NCBI RefSeq assembly: GCF_023699475.1
Contig: NZ_JALXFV010000008.1
Coordinates: forward strand, 658,583 to 722,582
DNA length: 64,000 bases
Direction: 5' to 3'
DNA from: Halomarina rubra
GTDB lineage: Archaea; Halobacteriota; Halobacteria; Halobacteriales; Haloarculaceae
Within the stretch, counting starts at the first letter, position 1. Each line of letters starts with the position of its first letter. The translations under genes and the position numbers were made by a program. Positions 52,130-64,000 of the stretch are shown piece by piece. Under the pieces are notes generated by a model. That model was not told the DNA's origin and made no database searches. It saw only the letters and a program-made list of their open reading frames with translations.

Positions 52130-54667
52130 CTACTCCTCGTCCGCGTCGTCGACTCCGACTGCTTCGTCGACTCCAACCGCGTCGTCCGCGTCGTCCGCGT
52201 CGTCTACGTCCGCATCGTCGTCCGCGCCGTCGCCCGGCGAGAACACGTCGACGCTTGCGACCCAGTCGTCGTCGAGTTTCATCACGCGCACGCCCATCGT
52301 GTTCCGACCCTGTTCGGACACCTCGTGGGCGTGGGTCCGCATTATCTGGCCCTTCTCGCTCATGATGACGAGGTCGTCGTCGGGCGCGACGGTCTCCAGC
52401 GCCACGACGGGGCCGTTGCGTTCGTTCGTCTTGATGTCGATGAGTCCCTTCCCGTAACGCGACTGGACGCGGTACTCCGACAGCGGCGTGCGCTTGCCGT
52501 AGCCGTGCCAGGTCACCGTGAGCAGCGACTTGTCGCCGTCGGTGGTGCTGACGAGACCGACCACCTCGTCGTCACCCTGGAGTTTGATGGCGTTGACCCC
52601 GCGTGCGGAGCGACCCATCGAGCGGGCCTCGGTCTCGTCGAAGCGGATGGTCATGCCGTCGCGCGTGCCGATGATGGCGTCGCCCGACCCGTCGGTGACC
52701 GCCACGTCGACGAGTTCGTCGCCCTCCTCCAGTTTGACGGCGCGGATGCCCGTCGAGAGGATGTTGTCGAACGCGGTGACGGGCGTGCGCTTGATGTACC
52801 CGCCACGGGTCGCCATCGTCAGGAACTCCTCCTCGTCGAGTTCGTCGGCGTTGACGATGGCCGTCACCTGCTCGTCGCGGTCGAGTTTGAGGATGTTGAC
52901 GGCCGAGCGCCCGCGGGCCGTCCGGCCCATCTCGGGCAACTCGTAGGTCTTCAGCTTGTGGACCTGGCCCTGGTCGGTGAAACAGAGCAGGTAGTCGTGG
53001 GTCGAGGCCTGGAACGCCTTCGACACACGGTCGCCGTCTTTCAGGCGAGCGCCGATGATACCCTTCCCGCCCCGGTGCTGGGGGTCGAACGCTGACAGCG
53101 GCATCCGCTTGACGTAGTCCTCCTGCGTGAGGACGACGACCATCTCCTCCTCGGGGATGAGGTCCTCGCGGGTGACGTTGCCGTAGTCCTCGACGATGGA
53201 GGTCCGGCGCTCGTCGTCGAACTCGTCTTTGACGTCGCGCAACTCGTCTTTGATGACGCCGAGCAGTTCGGACTCGTCGCCGAGGATGGTCTCCAGACGC
53301 TCGATCTCGTCGGAGACCTTCTCGTACTCGTCTTCGAGTTCCGCCGCTTCGAGCGACGTGAGGCTCCCGAGTTGCATCCGGACGATGTGGTCGGACTGGC
53401 GCTCGGAGAAGTCGTAGGCCTCCTGCAGGGCCGCTCGTGCCGCGTCGCGGTCCTCGCTGTTGCGAATGAGTTCGACCACGTCGTCGACGTTCTCGAGGGC
53501 CTGCAGACGGCCTTCGAGGATGTGCGCGCGGTCCTCGGCCTCGTCGAGTTCGTACTGCGACCGCCGGCGGACGACGTTCCGGCGGTGCTGGACGAACTGT
53601 TCGAGCATCTCCTTGAGGTTCAGCACACGGGGTTGGCCGTCGACCAGCGCCAACGAGATGATGCTGAACGTCCGTTCGAGGTGGTGTTCGAGCAGTTGGT
53701 TTCGCACGACGTCGGCGTTCGCGCCGCGCTTGAGGTCGATGACGACCCGGATGCCCTCGCGGTCGGACTCGTCGCGGATGTCCGAGATACCCTCGATGCG
53801 CCCGTCGTTGACGTCGTCGGCGATGCGCTCGATGCGCCGGGCCTTGTTCTCCTGGTACGGCAGTTCCGTGATGATTATCTGCCGCTCGTCCTCGTCAACC
53901 TCCAGTTCCGCACGGACACGGAGCTTCCCGCGACCGGTCTGGTAGGCGTCGACGATGCCCTCGCGACCGACGATGTTCGCGCCCGTCGGGAAGTCCGGCC
54001 CCTTGACGTGCTCCATCAGGTCCATGACGGTGCAGTCGGGGTCGTCGATGAGTTCGATGGCCGCGTCGACCACCTCGCCGAGGTTGTGCGGCGGGATGTT
54101 CGTGCTCATCCCGACGGCGATACCCGAGGCACCGTTCAGGAGGAGGTTCGGGACGGCGGCGGGGAGGACCGTCGGTTCGGTCAGGCGGTCGTCGTAGTTG
54201 CCCTCGAAGTCGACGGTGTCCTTCTCGATGTCCGCCAGCATCGACTCGGCGATGGGGGCCATCCGCGCCTCCGTGTACCGCATCGCCGCGGGCGGGTCGC
54301 CGTCGACGCTGCCGAAGTTCCCCTGCCCGTCGATGAGCGGGTAGCGCAGCGAGAAGTCTTGGGCCATTCGGGCCAGTGCGTCGTAGATGGCGGAGTCACC
54401 GTGGGGGTGGTAGTTCCCCATCGTGTCCCCGACGATGTTCGAGGACTTGCGGTGGCCCGCACGGCTCGTGATGCCCGCCTCGTGCATCGCGTAGAGGATA
54501 CGTCGCTGGACGGGTTTCAGCCCGTCTTTCGCCGAGGGGAGCGCCCGCCCGACGATGACGCTCATCGCGTAGTCGATGTAGGACTGCTCCATCTCCTCTT
54601 CGACGCGCACGGGCGTGACGCGCTCTGCCGGTACGTCCGGGGCTTCGCCGGGGAGGTCCGAACTCAT
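52130..54667 (-). CDS. gyrA: DNA gyrase subunit A
   Basis: An 845-residue gyrase A subunit, which cuts and religates DNA so that, with GyrB and ATP, negative supercoils are introduced. The catalytic Tyr is Y131 in [10 protein letters not shown], the [12 protein letters not shown] segment (54-65) precedes it, and the C-terminal beta-pinwheel begins after residue 520 with a GyrA-box reading QHRGGKG (consensus QRRGGKG). The last 35 residues are an acidic tail rich in Asp and Val. GyrB-GyrA in archaea derive from bacteria by ancient transfer. A GGAGG lies five bases before the ATG. Confidence 0.97.
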   Translation of the reverse strand: MSSDLPGEAPDVPAERVTPVRVEEEMEQSYIDYAMSVIVGRALPSAKDGLKPVQRRILYAMHEAGITSRAGHRKSSNIVGDTMGNYHPHGDSAIYDALARMAQDFSLRYPLIDGQGNFGSVDGDPPAAMRYTEARMAPIAESMLADIEKDTVDFEGNYDDRLTEPTVLPAAVPNLLLNGASGIAVGMSTNIPPHNLGEVVDAAIELIDDPDCTVMDLMEHVKGPDFPTGANIVGREGIVDAYQTGRGKLRVRAELEVDEDERQIIITELPYQENKARRIERIADDVNDGRIEGISDIRDESDREGIRVVIDLKRGANADVVRNQLLEHHLERTFSIISLALVDGQPRVLNLKEMLEQFVQHRRNVVRRRSQYELDEAEDRAHILEGRLQALENVDDVVELIRNSEDRDAARAALQEAYDFSERQSDHIVRMQLGSLTSLEAAELEDEYEKVSDEIERLETILGDESELLGVIKDELRDVKDEFDDERRTSIVEDYGNVTREDLIPEEEMVVVLTQEDYVKRMPLSAFDPQHRGGKGIIGARLKDGDRVSKAFQASTHDYLLCFTDQGQVHKLKTYELPEMGRTARGRSAVNILKLDRDEQVTAIVNADELDEEEFLTMATRGGYIKRTPVTAFDNILSTGIRAVKLEEGDELVDVAVTDGSGDAIIGTRDGMTIRFDETEARSMGRSARGVNAIKLQGDDEVVGLVSTTDGDKSLLTVTWHGYGKRTPLSEYRVQSRYGKGLIDIKTNERNGPVVALETVAPDDDLVIMSEKGQIMRTHAHEVSEQGRNTMGVRVMKLDDDWVASVDVFSPGDGADDDADVDDADDADDAVGVDEAVGVDDADEE

Positions 54668-54788
54668 CGGTGCCTCCGTCGTGGTGTGGGGTTCATGGTC
54701 GGTGTCGTCGTGGTCGCGGTCGTCGTCTGCGGTACTCGTGTGGCCGGTGTGGCCGTGGCTGGTCGGCGGGGCGACGGGTGGGGGACCA

Positions 54789-54789
<1 letters not shown>
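54664..54789 (-). CDS. Possible 41-codon ORF bridging gyrB and gyrA
   Basis: Starts in the gyrB stop (TGATG) and stops in the gyrA start (ATGA), so it fills the intergenic gap exactly. The peptide is Pro/Thr/Arg-rich and basic (begins [16 protein letters not shown]), unlike haloarchaeal proteins. It carries the GGAGG that serves gyrA. More likely a translational coupling device than a functional peptide. Confidence 0.35.
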
Positions 54790-56720
<1,931 letters not shown>

Positions 56721-56750
56721 CTACTTGGATTTCCTTGGGAGTTCCCACAC

Positions 56751-56866
56751 ATAAAGCCCCCGCACGCGCGCGCGGAGTGAATGTGAAAGTGGAACGCGCA
56801 CGGTCGCCGAACCGTGCGCCGGAGACACACGGTTACACTTTCACCACGCTAACGGGGAGGTTTTAA
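56751..56866. promoter_or_regulatory. Divergent gyrB/top6B control region with inverted repeats
   Basis: Holds the gyrB TATA (complement of ATAAA at 56751-56755) and the top6B TATA (TTTTAA at 56861-56866). Between them is a perfect inverted repeat GCGCACGGT (56796-56804) and ACCGTGCGC (56811-56819), six bases apart. The nine bases GTGAAAGTG (56783-56791) recur inverted as CACTTTCAC (56836-56844), so one copy faces each promoter. Binding by a shared regulator is inferred, not shown. Confidence 0.6.
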
Positions 56867-56893
56867 CCGCACGGTAGCAAGAGACCCAACAGG

Positions 56894-59281
56894 ATGACCT
56901 CATATCAGTCGGAGCTCGGTGGCGGCGGGAACGTCGCCGAGGAGTTGGCGAAGGGCCAGCGAGCCATCTCCATCGCCGAGTTCTTCGAGAAGAACAAGCA
57001 CATGCTCGGGTTCGACTCGGGCGCTCGTGGGTTGGTGACCGCGGTGAAAGAGGCGGTCGACAACGCACTCGACGCGACCGAGGAGGCCGGGCTCCTCCCC
57101 GACATCTACGTCGAAATCGCCGAGGCCGGCGACTACTACCGTCTCGTCATCGAGGACAACGGGCCGGGCATCACCAAAGAGCAGATTCCGAAGGTGTTCG
57201 GGAAACTGCTGTACGGCTCTCGTTTCCACGCTCGCGAGCAGTCCCGCGGGCAGCAGGGTATCGGTATCTCCGCCGCGGTTCTCTACTCGCAGCTCACCTC
57301 GGGCAAGCCCGCGAAGATCACCTCGAAGACACAGGGCGAGGAACAGGCGCAGTACTTCGAACTCATCATCGACACGGACTCGAACGAACCGGAAATCTCC
57401 GTCGAGGACACGACGACGTGGGAACGACCCCACGGCACCCGCATCGAACTGGAGATGGAGGCGAACATGCGCGCCCGCCAGCAGCTCCACGACTACGTCA
57501 AACACACTGCGGTCGTCAACCCCCACGCCCGCATCGAGTTCCGCGAGCCCTCCGAGCACCTGAAGTACGAGCGGGCGACCGACCAGATGCCCGCCGAGAC
57601 GACCGAGATTCGCCCCCACCCCCACGGCGTCGAACTCGGGACGCTCATCAAGATGCTCGGCGCGACCGACTCCTACAGCGTCTCGGGGTTCCTCCAGTCG
57701 GAGTTCACCCGCGTCGGTCAGAAGACCGCCGACAGCGTCGTCGACAACTTCCGTGACCGCCACTACGGTCGCGAGATGGCGTGGTCACCGCCCGCCTCGC
57801 ACGAAGACGCCGACATCGAGGCGGCCATCACCGACGCCGTCAACGGTAAAGGGCAGGAGGCGACCAGCGCGTTCGCCGGCGCGGTCGCGGACGCCGTCGC
57901 TACACGCGACCGACTCGCCCACCACGAACTCCGGGCGGTCGTCGAGAAGGCAGCGGACGACGCGGAGGTCGACTCCGGCGTCACCTTCGGCGACACGGTC
58001 CGTGAGAACGCCGTCGACGCCGCGTGGCGCGAGATAGTCGTCGGGCGGGAGGCCGACTGCTTCAGGCTCGTCGACGAGGCGACGACCTCGAGGAAGGACG
58101 ACGCCGCGGTCGAAGCACTCGCACGCCGCGTCGCGACCGGGTTCACCGGCAACGACGACGCGCGCGACCGCATCACCCACGAGACGCTGTCGAACTACGT
58201 CGAACGGGCCGCCGAGCGGACGAAAGAGCGCGACGACGTGAGCTTCGGCGAGACCGCCCGCGAGAACGTCGTCGAGTCGTTCTGGGCGGTCGCTCGGACC
58301 GTCCCCGACGACGCACCGAGCGTGAAGGAGACGGAGGGCGACCGCGACACCGCGAGCGAACTGCTCGAAGCGATGCGCGAGACGGACATCCTCGCGCCAC
58401 CGACGGACTGTCTCGCCCCCATCACCGACGAACTCGTCGAGGCGGGGCTGAGAAAGGAGTACGACGCCGACTTCTTCGCCGCGGCGACCCGCGACGCCGA
58501 GGTCCACGGCGGCGACCCGTTCATCGTCGAGGCGGGCATCGCCTACGGCGGCGACCTCCCCGCCGAGGGCCAGGTCGACGTCCTCCGGTTCGCCAACCGC
58601 GTCCCGCTGGTCTACCAGCGCGGGGCGTGTGCTTCGACGGACGTCGTCAAACGCATCAACTGGCGAAACTACGGACTGGACCAACCCGGCGGGAGCGGGA
58701 TGCCCAACGGCCCCGCCGTCCTGATGATCCACGTCGCGTCGACGAACGTGCCGTTCACGAGCGAGTCGAAGGACGCCATCGCGAACGTCCCGAACATCGA
58801 AGACGAGATCGAACTCGCGCTGCGGGAGGCGGCCCGCGAGATGAAACGCTACCTCAACAAGCGCCGCTCGATGGAGAAGCGCCAGCGCAAGCAGAACGTC
58901 ATCGCCGACATCCTGCCCCGCATGGCCGACAAACTCTCCGAGGTCACCGAGCGCGACCAACTGAACGTCGGCGACTCGCTGGCCCGTATCATGAACAACG
59001 TCCTCGTCGAGCGTGAGGTGGAAGACGGCCACGTGAAACTCGTCGTCCGAAACTTCTCGGATACGAACGCCGACCCCGACATCACCGACATCGTCGGGGT
59101 CGACCCCGGCCAGCCCGAGGACGCACAGGTCATCGAGATGGACGGCGAGTGGTTCGTCAAGTGGTCGCCGACGGTGGCGGCCGGCGAGACCGCCGTCCTG
59201 GAGTACGACGTGAGCGACGACGCGACGTTCGACGTCTCCGTCGAGGGTATCGAGGACGCGAAACTGACGGTGAACGCCTGA
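56894..59281 (+). CDS. top6B: DNA topoisomerase VI subunit B
   Basis: A 795-residue ATPase subunit of topoisomerase VI, much longer than the roughly 530-620 residues of many archaeal homologues. GHKL site: [10 protein letters not shown] (52-61), EDNGPGI (87-93) and GQQGIGIS (119-126). The extra length lies mainly at about 300-500, where an acidic helical segment is repeated (see findings). The C-terminal transducer domain follows ([20 protein letters not shown], about 655). Start ATG 56894 with TTTTAA 28-33 bases upstream. The next gene starts one base after its stop. Confidence 0.95.
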   Translation: MTSYQSELGGGGNVAEELAKGQRAISIAEFFEKNKHMLGFDSGARGLVTAVKEAVDNALDATEEAGLLPDIYVEIAEAGDYYRLVIEDNGPGITKEQIPKVFGKLLYGSRFHAREQSRGQQGIGISAAVLYSQLTSGKPAKITSKTQGEEQAQYFELIIDTDSNEPEISVEDTTTWERPHGTRIELEMEANMRARQQLHDYVKHTAVVNPHARIEFREPSEHLKYERATDQMPAETTEIRPHPHGVELGTLIKMLGATDSYSVSGFLQSEFTRVGQKTADSVVDNFRDRHYGREMAWSPPASHEDADIEAAITDAVNGKGQEATSAFAGAVADAVATRDRLAHHELRAVVEKAADDAEVDSGVTFGDTVRENAVDAAWREIVVGREADCFRLVDEATTSRKDDAAVEALARRVATGFTGNDDARDRITHETLSNYVERAAERTKERDDVSFGETARENVVESFWAVARTVPDDAPSVKETEGDRDTASELLEAMRETDILAPPTDCLAPITDELVEAGLRKEYDADFFAAATRDAEVHGGDPFIVEAGIAYGGDLPAEGQVDVLRFANRVPLVYQRGACASTDVVKRINWRNYGLDQPGGSGMPNGPAVLMIHVASTNVPFTSESKDAIANVPNIEDEIELALREAAREMKRYLNKRRSMEKRQRKQNVIADILPRMADKLSEVTERDQLNVGDSLARIMNNVLVEREVEDGHVKLVVRNFSDTNADPDITDIVGVDPGQPEDAQVIEMDGEWFVKWSPTVAAGETAVLEYDVSDDATFDVSVEGIEDAKLTVNA

Positions 59282-59282
59282 T

Positions 59283-60389
59283 ATGAGTTCAGACAGCGAC
59301 ATTCCACGACAGGACGAACTCGCCCGCGAGCGACTCATCGACCTCGCGGCGGAGTTCTACGACCAGTTCGCCGCGGGGGAGGTGCCGTCGATGCAGATTC
59401 CCACGCGGACGAAGAGCAACATCGAGTACGACGAGGAACAGGGCGTCTGGGTGTACGGCGACCGGCACTCGACGCGCTCTGCGAACACCGTCGGTGGCGC
59501 ACAGAAGCTCCTGAAGGCCATCTACGTCATCGACTTCCTCCAGAACCAGCTCCAGGAGAACCGCTCGTCGACCCTGCGTGAGCTGTACTACCTCAGCGAG
59601 TCGTGGGACTTAGACGCCGCACAGTTCAACAGCCAGGACGAGTCGAACGGTCTCATCGAGGACCTGGAGATTGTCTCGCACGTCAAGCGCGAGGACTTCC
59701 ACATGCGCCCGGAGGAGTCCGGCGCGAAGGTGATGGGACCGCTGCTCATCCGCGAACAGACCAACCGCGGCGAGCGCCAGATCCACTGTCAGGACGACGT
59801 GGGCCAGGGTGGCTACCAGATTCCGAACAACGTCGACACCATCGAGTTCCTCGACCACGACGCCGACTTCGTGATGGCCGTCGAGACCGGTGGGATGCGC
59901 GACCGACTCGTCGAGAACGGGTTCGACGAGGAGTACAACACCATCGTCGTCCACCTCGGAGGGCAGCCGGCACGGGCGACTCGCCGCCTCACGAAACGAC
60001 TCCACGACGAACTCGACCTCCCGGTGACGGTGTTCACCGACGGTGACCCGTGGTCGTACCGCATCTTCGGCTCCATCTCCTACGGGTCCATCAAGTCCGC
60101 TCACCTCTCGGAGTACCTCGCGACGCCCGAGGCGCGGTTCATCGGCATCCAGCCCTCGGACATCGTCGAGTACGACCTGCCGACGGACCCGCTCAGCGAT
60201 TCGGACGTCAACGCGCTCCAGTCGGAACTCGAAGACCCCCGATTCCAGACCGACTACTGGCGCGAGCAGATCGAACTGCAACTCGATATCGACAAGAAGG
60301 CCGAACAGCAGGCACTCGCCTCTCGTGGCCTCGACTTCGTGACGGACACCTACCTCCCCGAGCGACTCGAGGACATGGGTATCCTCTGA
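59283..60389 (+). CDS. top6A: DNA topoisomerase VI subunit A (Spo11-like)
   Basis: A 368-residue catalytic subunit. Active tyrosine is the second Tyr of LRELYYLSE (Y103), in the CAP domain. The Toprim metal residues are E201 in MAVETGG and D253, D255 in TDGDPW. Spo11-family enzymes cut both strands to relax or decatenate DNA in an ATP-dependent complex with Top6B. Separated from top6B by one base; same operon. Confidence 0.97.
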   Translation: MSSDSDIPRQDELARERLIDLAAEFYDQFAAGEVPSMQIPTRTKSNIEYDEEQGVWVYGDRHSTRSANTVGGAQKLLKAIYVIDFLQNQLQENRSSTLRELYYLSESWDLDAAQFNSQDESNGLIEDLEIVSHVKREDFHMRPEESGAKVMGPLLIREQTNRGERQIHCQDDVGQGGYQIPNNVDTIEFLDHDADFVMAVETGGMRDRLVENGFDEEYNTIVVHLGGQPARATRRLTKRLHDELDLPVTVFTDGDPWSYRIFGSISYGSIKSAHLSEYLATPEARFIGIQPSDIVEYDLPTDPLSDSDVNALQSELEDPRFQTDYWREQIELQLDIDKKAEQQALASRGLDFVTDTYLPERLEDMGIL

Positions 60390-60413
60390 AGGCGGTCGAG
60401 CGCGACCCGTTAC

Positions 60414-61316
60414 TCAGAACTCCGTCTCGACGGGTCGGTCGGCCGTCGGCGACGCCCCAGATGTGAACTCCGAGAGCCCACCGCTCGCACACGAGCGACA
60501 GTAGTTGTTCTCGCCGGAGGCGGTCTCGAACAGCGGGACGCCGGCGACGACGACCTCTTCGCGGTACGAGCGTTCGACACCCTCTTCGATGGCCCCCGAG
60601 CAGACGACGCACGGTGCGTCTGGGTCGACGCGAGTCGTCTCCTCGGTCGACTGAGTCCGCCCGAACGTCGTCGGTGGGTGACGGTTCTGCAGGCGGCGGC
60701 GCGTGGCGGGCATCGCCCAGAGCGCGGCCGCGAAGAAGAACACGCCAAGGGTCATCACGACGACGTCGAACGAGGCGAACATCGCCATCGCCGAGAGCAA
60801 CAGGAGCGCCCCGCCGACGTAGCCGACGAGGGTGCTGCCGGTCGACCCGGTCGACCCCGTCCGACTCCCGCGGTGGCCGCTCGGCACGTCCCGGTCGAGC
60901 GAGGCCGACAGCGTGTCGTCGCCGTCGGCCCGGAGGATGCGCCGCTCGCCCTCGTTGTTGTACTTGTGCCAGCCGTACAGCAGGTTCCCGACGCCGCCGG
61001 TGAACACGAGGAGGACGGCGTGGACCTTGACGCTCCCGTACTCGCGTTTCCGGAGGACGACCCGGTCGCCGCTGTCGCGTTCGACGTCCCAGCCGTCGAG
61101 GAGGTGGTCGTCGACCCGTCGGCGGAACTGCTCGCGGTTCGAGGCGGGGCCGTCGCCCGCCCGGTCGGTCGTCGTCGTGCCTCGGTGCCGGGCCGCCGCC
61201 GGCCGCTCCTCCGGGGTCGTCTCGACGCACTGCGTGCCACACTGCGGGCAGTAGTTGGTCGTCGCGTCGAGGGCCGCCCCGCAGTGGGCACAGAAGTTCG
61301 GTCTCGCGGAGGGCAT
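60414..61316 (-). CDS. Membrane protein with zinc-ribbon motifs at both ends
   Basis: A 300-residue protein. N-terminal CAHCGAALDATTNYCPQCG is a classic zinc ribbon (CxxC...CxxC); about residues 60-100 are an Arg/Glu-rich cytoplasmic segment; two or three helices lie near 105-125 (VHAVLLVFTGGVGNLLYGW) and 160-200 (LVGYVGGALLLLSAMAMFA, VMTLGVFFFAAALWAM); then CVVCSGAIEEG and YCRSCAS form a second Cys set at about 240-280. No family is recognised. ATG 61316 precedes the first ribbon; an earlier in-frame start adds 29 unlike residues. Confidence 0.7.
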   Translation of the reverse strand: MPSARPNFCAHCGAALDATTNYCPQCGTQCVETTPEERPAAARHRGTTTTDRAGDGPASNREQFRRRVDDHLLDGWDVERDSGDRVVLRKREYGSVKVHAVLLVFTGGVGNLLYGWHKYNNEGERRILRADGDDTLSASLDRDVPSGHRGSRTGSTGSTGSTLVGYVGGALLLLSAMAMFASFDVVVMTLGVFFFAAALWAMPATRRRLQNRHPPTTFGRTQSTEETTRVDPDAPCVVCSGAIEEGVERSYREEVVVAGVPLFETASGENNYCRSCASGGLSEFTSGASPTADRPVETEF

Positions 61317-61453
61317 TCGTGTCGACAGAGCGTGTCGTCTCTGTAAAACGTTCCGGTGACTGAGACGCCGACAGTGTCCACCGTCGGAGACCGTCACCGG
61401 CAACCCGGTCGTGATGTCGGTCGGCTTTTGCCGCCCTCGGCCGTCCGTCCGGT

Positions 61454-62689
61454 ATGTCTCAGTTCTCGTCGTTCGACACGCTCCGTTCGGCGCTCAACGA
61501 CCACGAGTTCGACCGGCCGCCCGCGCTCGTCGCGAACGCCCACATCACGGGACTGGGCGTCGCTCGGGCGCTGGCCGCCCACGACGTCCCCGTCGTCACC
61601 CTCGACCGGAGCGGGGAGGGGGTCGCCCCCGCCTCGAACGCCGTCGTCGCCGCGGGCGAGGTGACTTACCCCCTCGACGACCGCGCGGCGTTCCGCGAGG
61701 ACGTGGAGGAACTGGTCGAGGCCATCGGCCGCGAGGTGGTCGCGTTCGGGTGCATGGACGAGTGGGTGAACGCCTTCGCCGAGACGCGACCCGAGGGCGT
61801 TCGCCGCTCGTTCGACGCCGACGCCGCCCCCGCCGTCCTCGACAAGGAGGAACTGTACGCCCGGGCCGACCGCCTCGGCGTCCCGTACCCCGAGACGTAC
61901 TCGCTGGCGGCGGTCGACCCCACCGAGGCGGCCGAAGCGCTCGAGTTCCCGTTCGTCGTCAAACCCGCCCGCAAACGCGAGGGCGAAGAGGTTCTCGGGA
62001 CGAACGTCGTCGAGGTCGCGGACCGCGAGGCGTTCGACGCCGTCGTCGACCGCGCCCGGTCGGCCGACATCCGCGTCCTCGCTCAGGAGAAGGTCGACGT
62101 CGCGGTCGGCGAGGACCGCTCGCTGGCCTCGTACGTACCGCCGAACGATTCGGAAGCCGACCCGCTGGCAGTCGTCGGGAACGCCCGGGTCCGCCATCCG
62201 CGACAGTTCGGGACGTCGTGTGTCGTCGACGTGGTCGAGGACGCGACGATTCGCGAGCACGCCCTCTCGGTCATCTCGGACGCGGAGTACCACGGCATCA
62301 GCGAGGCGGAGTTCGTCTACGACTCGGCCCGCGGCGAACACGTCCTGCTCGACATCAACACCCGCCCGTGGAAGTGGATCGGTCTGCCCGTCGCCGCCGG
62401 GCGGAACCTCCCGCTCGCGGCCTACGAGTCGGCGGTCGGCGGCGACGTCGAGCGCGCCCGCGGACCGAAACTCGCCTCACGATGGGTGTACCTCCGGGAC
62501 TTCCTCGCGGGCCTCGCCGGGGGCGAGACTCCGAACGTCCTCACCGGCGAGCAGTGGCGAGCGGTCGCGGCCGGGCGACCCGTCGACGCCGACGTGACGA
62601 CGGCCGTCTTCGACACGGCCGACCCGGGGCCCGTCCAGCGCCTCGTCGAGACGGAGTTCGGCGGTCGGGACTACTACTGCTCCTGTTGA
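61454..62689 (+). CDS. ATP-grasp carboxylate-amine/thiol ligase-like protein
   Basis: A 411-residue protein. The first 110 residues look like an N-terminal Rossmann-like domain (ALVANAHITGLGVARALAAHDVPVVTLDRSGEG). The ATP-grasp segments are FPFVVKPARKREGEEVLG (about 162-179), ILAQEKV-like strand near 208, and FVYDSARGEHVLLDINTRPWKW (about 285-306), with the acidic metal ligands in LLDINTR. This family joins a carboxyl group to an amine or thiol by an acylphosphate. It ends in YYCSC, an unusual Cys pair. No partner identifies the product. Standalone gene. Confidence 0.8.
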   Translation: MSQFSSFDTLRSALNDHEFDRPPALVANAHITGLGVARALAAHDVPVVTLDRSGEGVAPASNAVVAAGEVTYPLDDRAAFREDVEELVEAIGREVVAFGCMDEWVNAFAETRPEGVRRSFDADAAPAVLDKEELYARADRLGVPYPETYSLAAVDPTEAAEALEFPFVVKPARKREGEEVLGTNVVEVADREAFDAVVDRARSADIRVLAQEKVDVAVGEDRSLASYVPPNDSEADPLAVVGNARVRHPRQFGTSCVVDVVEDATIREHALSVISDAEYHGISEAEFVYDSARGEHVLLDINTRPWKWIGLPVAAGRNLPLAAYESAVGGDVERARGPKLASRWVYLRDFLAGLAGGETPNVLTGEQWRAVAAGRPVDADVTTAVFDTADPGPVQRLVETEFGGRDYYCSC

Positions 62690-62769
62690 GCGTGGCGGCG
62701 TGTCCGAGACGACGGCCGATTCGGCCGCTTTCCCCCGGAGTTTAGCGGCCCGCGGCCGGACCGAACCCA

Positions 62770-64000
62770 ATGACCGACACGCGGCCCGACGGCGGCGGCG
62801 GGACAGACGAGGACGGTGACGGTCCGGACGACGACGGTCGGATGCGACTCAACCTGTTCACGATGAACGCCGTCGAGCACGTCTCGATGGGTAGCTGGCG
62901 GTACCCCGGCGACCAGTCGGCACGGTACACCGACCGGACCTACTGGGAGGAGGTCGCTCGCACCGCCGAGCGCGGGGGGTTCGACGCCGTCTTCTTCGCC
63001 GACGTGCGGGGCATCTACGACGTGTTCGGCGACTCCCGGGAGACGGCCATCCGGAAGGCCGTCCAGACGCCCTCGAACGACCCCTCCTACCTGATTCCCG
63101 CGATGGCCTCGGTGACCGACCACCTCGGGTTCGCCGTGACGCGCTCGACGTCCTACTCCCACCCCTACCAGCTCGCCCGCGAGTTCTCGACGCTCGACCA
63201 CCTCACCGACGGGCGGGTCGCGTTCAACGTCGTCACCTCCTACCTCGAATCGGCCGCCCGGAACCTCGGCGTCGACGAACGCCTCGACCACGACGACCGC
63301 TACGACCGCGCCCAGGAGTTCATGGAGCTGTGTTACGCACTCTGGGAGGACTCCTGGGACGACGACGCCGTCGTCCGGGACCGCGAGGCGGGCGTGTTCA
63401 CCCGGCCGGAGGGCGTCCACGACGTCGACCACGACGGCGACTTCTTCACCGTGCAGGGACCGCACGGCTGCGAGCCCTCGCCCCAGCGGACGCCCGTCGT
63501 CTACCAGGCCGGGTCCTCCGAGCGCGGCCGGGAGTTCGCTGCCCGCAACGCCGAGGCCGTCTTCGTCAGCCTCCCGACCGAACGCGGCGTCCGGGACTAC
63601 GTCGGGGACATGCGCGAACGGGCCGCAGACCACGGCCGGGACCCCGATTCACTGGCCTTCTTCCCCGGTATCGTCCCCGTCGTCGGCGAGACGGCGGCGC
63701 TCGCGGAGGCGAAGTACGAGAGCTACCGAGACGCCATCGACGTGGAGGGTGTCCTCGCGCTGCTCTCGGGGTTCATGGACATGGACCTCTCGGCGTTGGA
63801 CCCCGACGAGCGCGTCGAACACATCGAGACCGAGGCCATCCAGGGGGCGGTCGACGCGTTCACCACCAGCGACCCCGACCGGGAGTGGACCGTCCGGGAG
63901 GTAGCGCAGTTCGCCGGTCTCGGGACCACCTCGCCGGTCCTCGTCGGCACGCCCGAACACGTCGCCGACGAACTCGAACGATGGTTCCACGACGTCGGCG
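62770..64000 (+). CDS. LLM-class flavin-dependent monooxygenase (partial, runs off the right edge)
   Basis: At least 410 residues of a two-component flavin-dependent monooxygenase of the NtaA/SnaA/DszA branch, which use reduced flavin supplied by a separate reductase. An acidic tail (TDTRPDGGGGTDEDGD) precedes the TIM-barrel start at RMRLNLFTMNAVEHVSMG; AVFFADVRGIYDVFG, RSTSYSHPYQLAREFSTLDHLTDGRVAFNVVTSYL and VVYQAGSSERGREFAARNAEAVF are class landmarks. The ORF continues past the window. It opens 80 bases after the ATP-grasp gene in the same direction. The substrate could be a chelated amine acid or organosulfur compound; not decided. Confidence 0.85.
   Translation, partial: MTDTRPDGGGGTDEDGDGPDDDGRMRLNLFTMNAVEHVSMGSWRYPGDQSARYTDRTYWEEVARTAERGGFDAVFFADVRGIYDVFGDSRETAIRKAVQTPSNDPSYLIPAMASVTDHLGFAVTRSTSYSHPYQLAREFSTLDHLTDGRVAFNVVTSYLESAARNLGVDERLDHDDRYDRAQEFMELCYALWEDSWDDDAVVRDREAGVFTRPEGVHDVDHDGDFFTVQGPHGCEPSPQRTPVVYQAGSSERGREFAARNAEAVFVSLPTERGVRDYVGDMRERAADHGRDPDSLAFFPGIVPVVGETAALAEAKYESYRDAIDVEGVLALLSGFMDMDLSALDPDERVEHIETEAIQGAVDAFTTSDPDREWTVREVAQFAGLGTTSPVLVGTPEHVADELERWFHDVG

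Overview
The window is from the main chromosome, or a large chromosome-like replicon, of a halophilic archaeon (Halobacteria). It is very GC-rich. Nearly every predicted protein is rich in Asp and Glu, many genes start at or just after the transcript end (a TATA-like TTTATA or TTTAA box about 25-30 bases before the start codon), and Shine-Dalgarno sequences are rare. It carries archaeal core genes (topoisomerase VI, XPB helicase, TatA) next to gyrase, the usual haloarchaeal pairing. Only two tRNA genes are present, tRNA-Arg(CCU) and tRNA-Gly(UCC). I see no rRNA, CRISPR array, transposase or intact prophage, and gene density is high. The genus cannot be named from sequence alone.

Layout. 1-6.4 kb: fatty-acyl metabolism (partial acyl-CoA carboxylase, acyl-CoA dehydrogenase, acyl-CoA synthetase), a HAD phosphatase and small acidic proteins. 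6.5-12.4 kb: membrane hydrolase, CMD-family enzyme, ATP-grasp-like protein, then a copper module (TRASH-domain Lrp regulator, CopZ-like chaperone, CopA-like P-type ATPase). 12.5-19.6 kb: MFS and ABC exporters, sodium:solute symporter, DJ-1/PfpI protein and small ORFs. 19.7-28.7 kb: XPB helicase, aldehyde dehydrogenase, Fe-S photolyase, Spo0M-like protein, haloalkane-dehalogenase-like hydrolase, and a MoaD-like protein coupled to a metallo-beta-lactamase-fold hydrolase. 29-36.2 kb: two tRNAs with decayed copies of their 3' ends, tatA, peroxiredoxin, HD phosphohydrolase, MFS, ferritin-like protein, two methyltransferases (one Trm9-like) and arginase. 36.4-41.5 kb: DUF389 membrane protein, sugar-nucleotide epimerase, winged-helix regulator, NADH-dehydrogenase-like flavoprotein, rhodanese. 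41.5-51.5 kb: nucleoside acquisition and breakdown (uridine phosphorylase, cytidine deaminase, BMP-type ABC importer, and a phosphohexomutase-family enzyme that might serve it). 52.1-60.4 kb: gyrB-gyrA and top6B-top6A, divergent from a 176-base control region. 60.4-64 kb: a two-zinc-ribbon membrane protein, an ATP-grasp ligase and a partial flavin-dependent monooxygenase.

The clearest functional groupings are the copper-homeostasis module, the nucleoside uptake and salvage cluster, and the four-gene topoisomerase locus. The less expected observations are: a set of very short ORFs containing a Shine-Dalgarno-like sequence whose stop codons overlap the start of the next gene (including a 41-codon ORF filling the gyrB-gyrA gap); inverted repeats shared by the gyrase and topoisomerase VI promoters; a ubiquitin-like protein whose di-glycine is buried 14 residues before its end; and periodic copies of tRNA 3' ends beside both tRNA genes.
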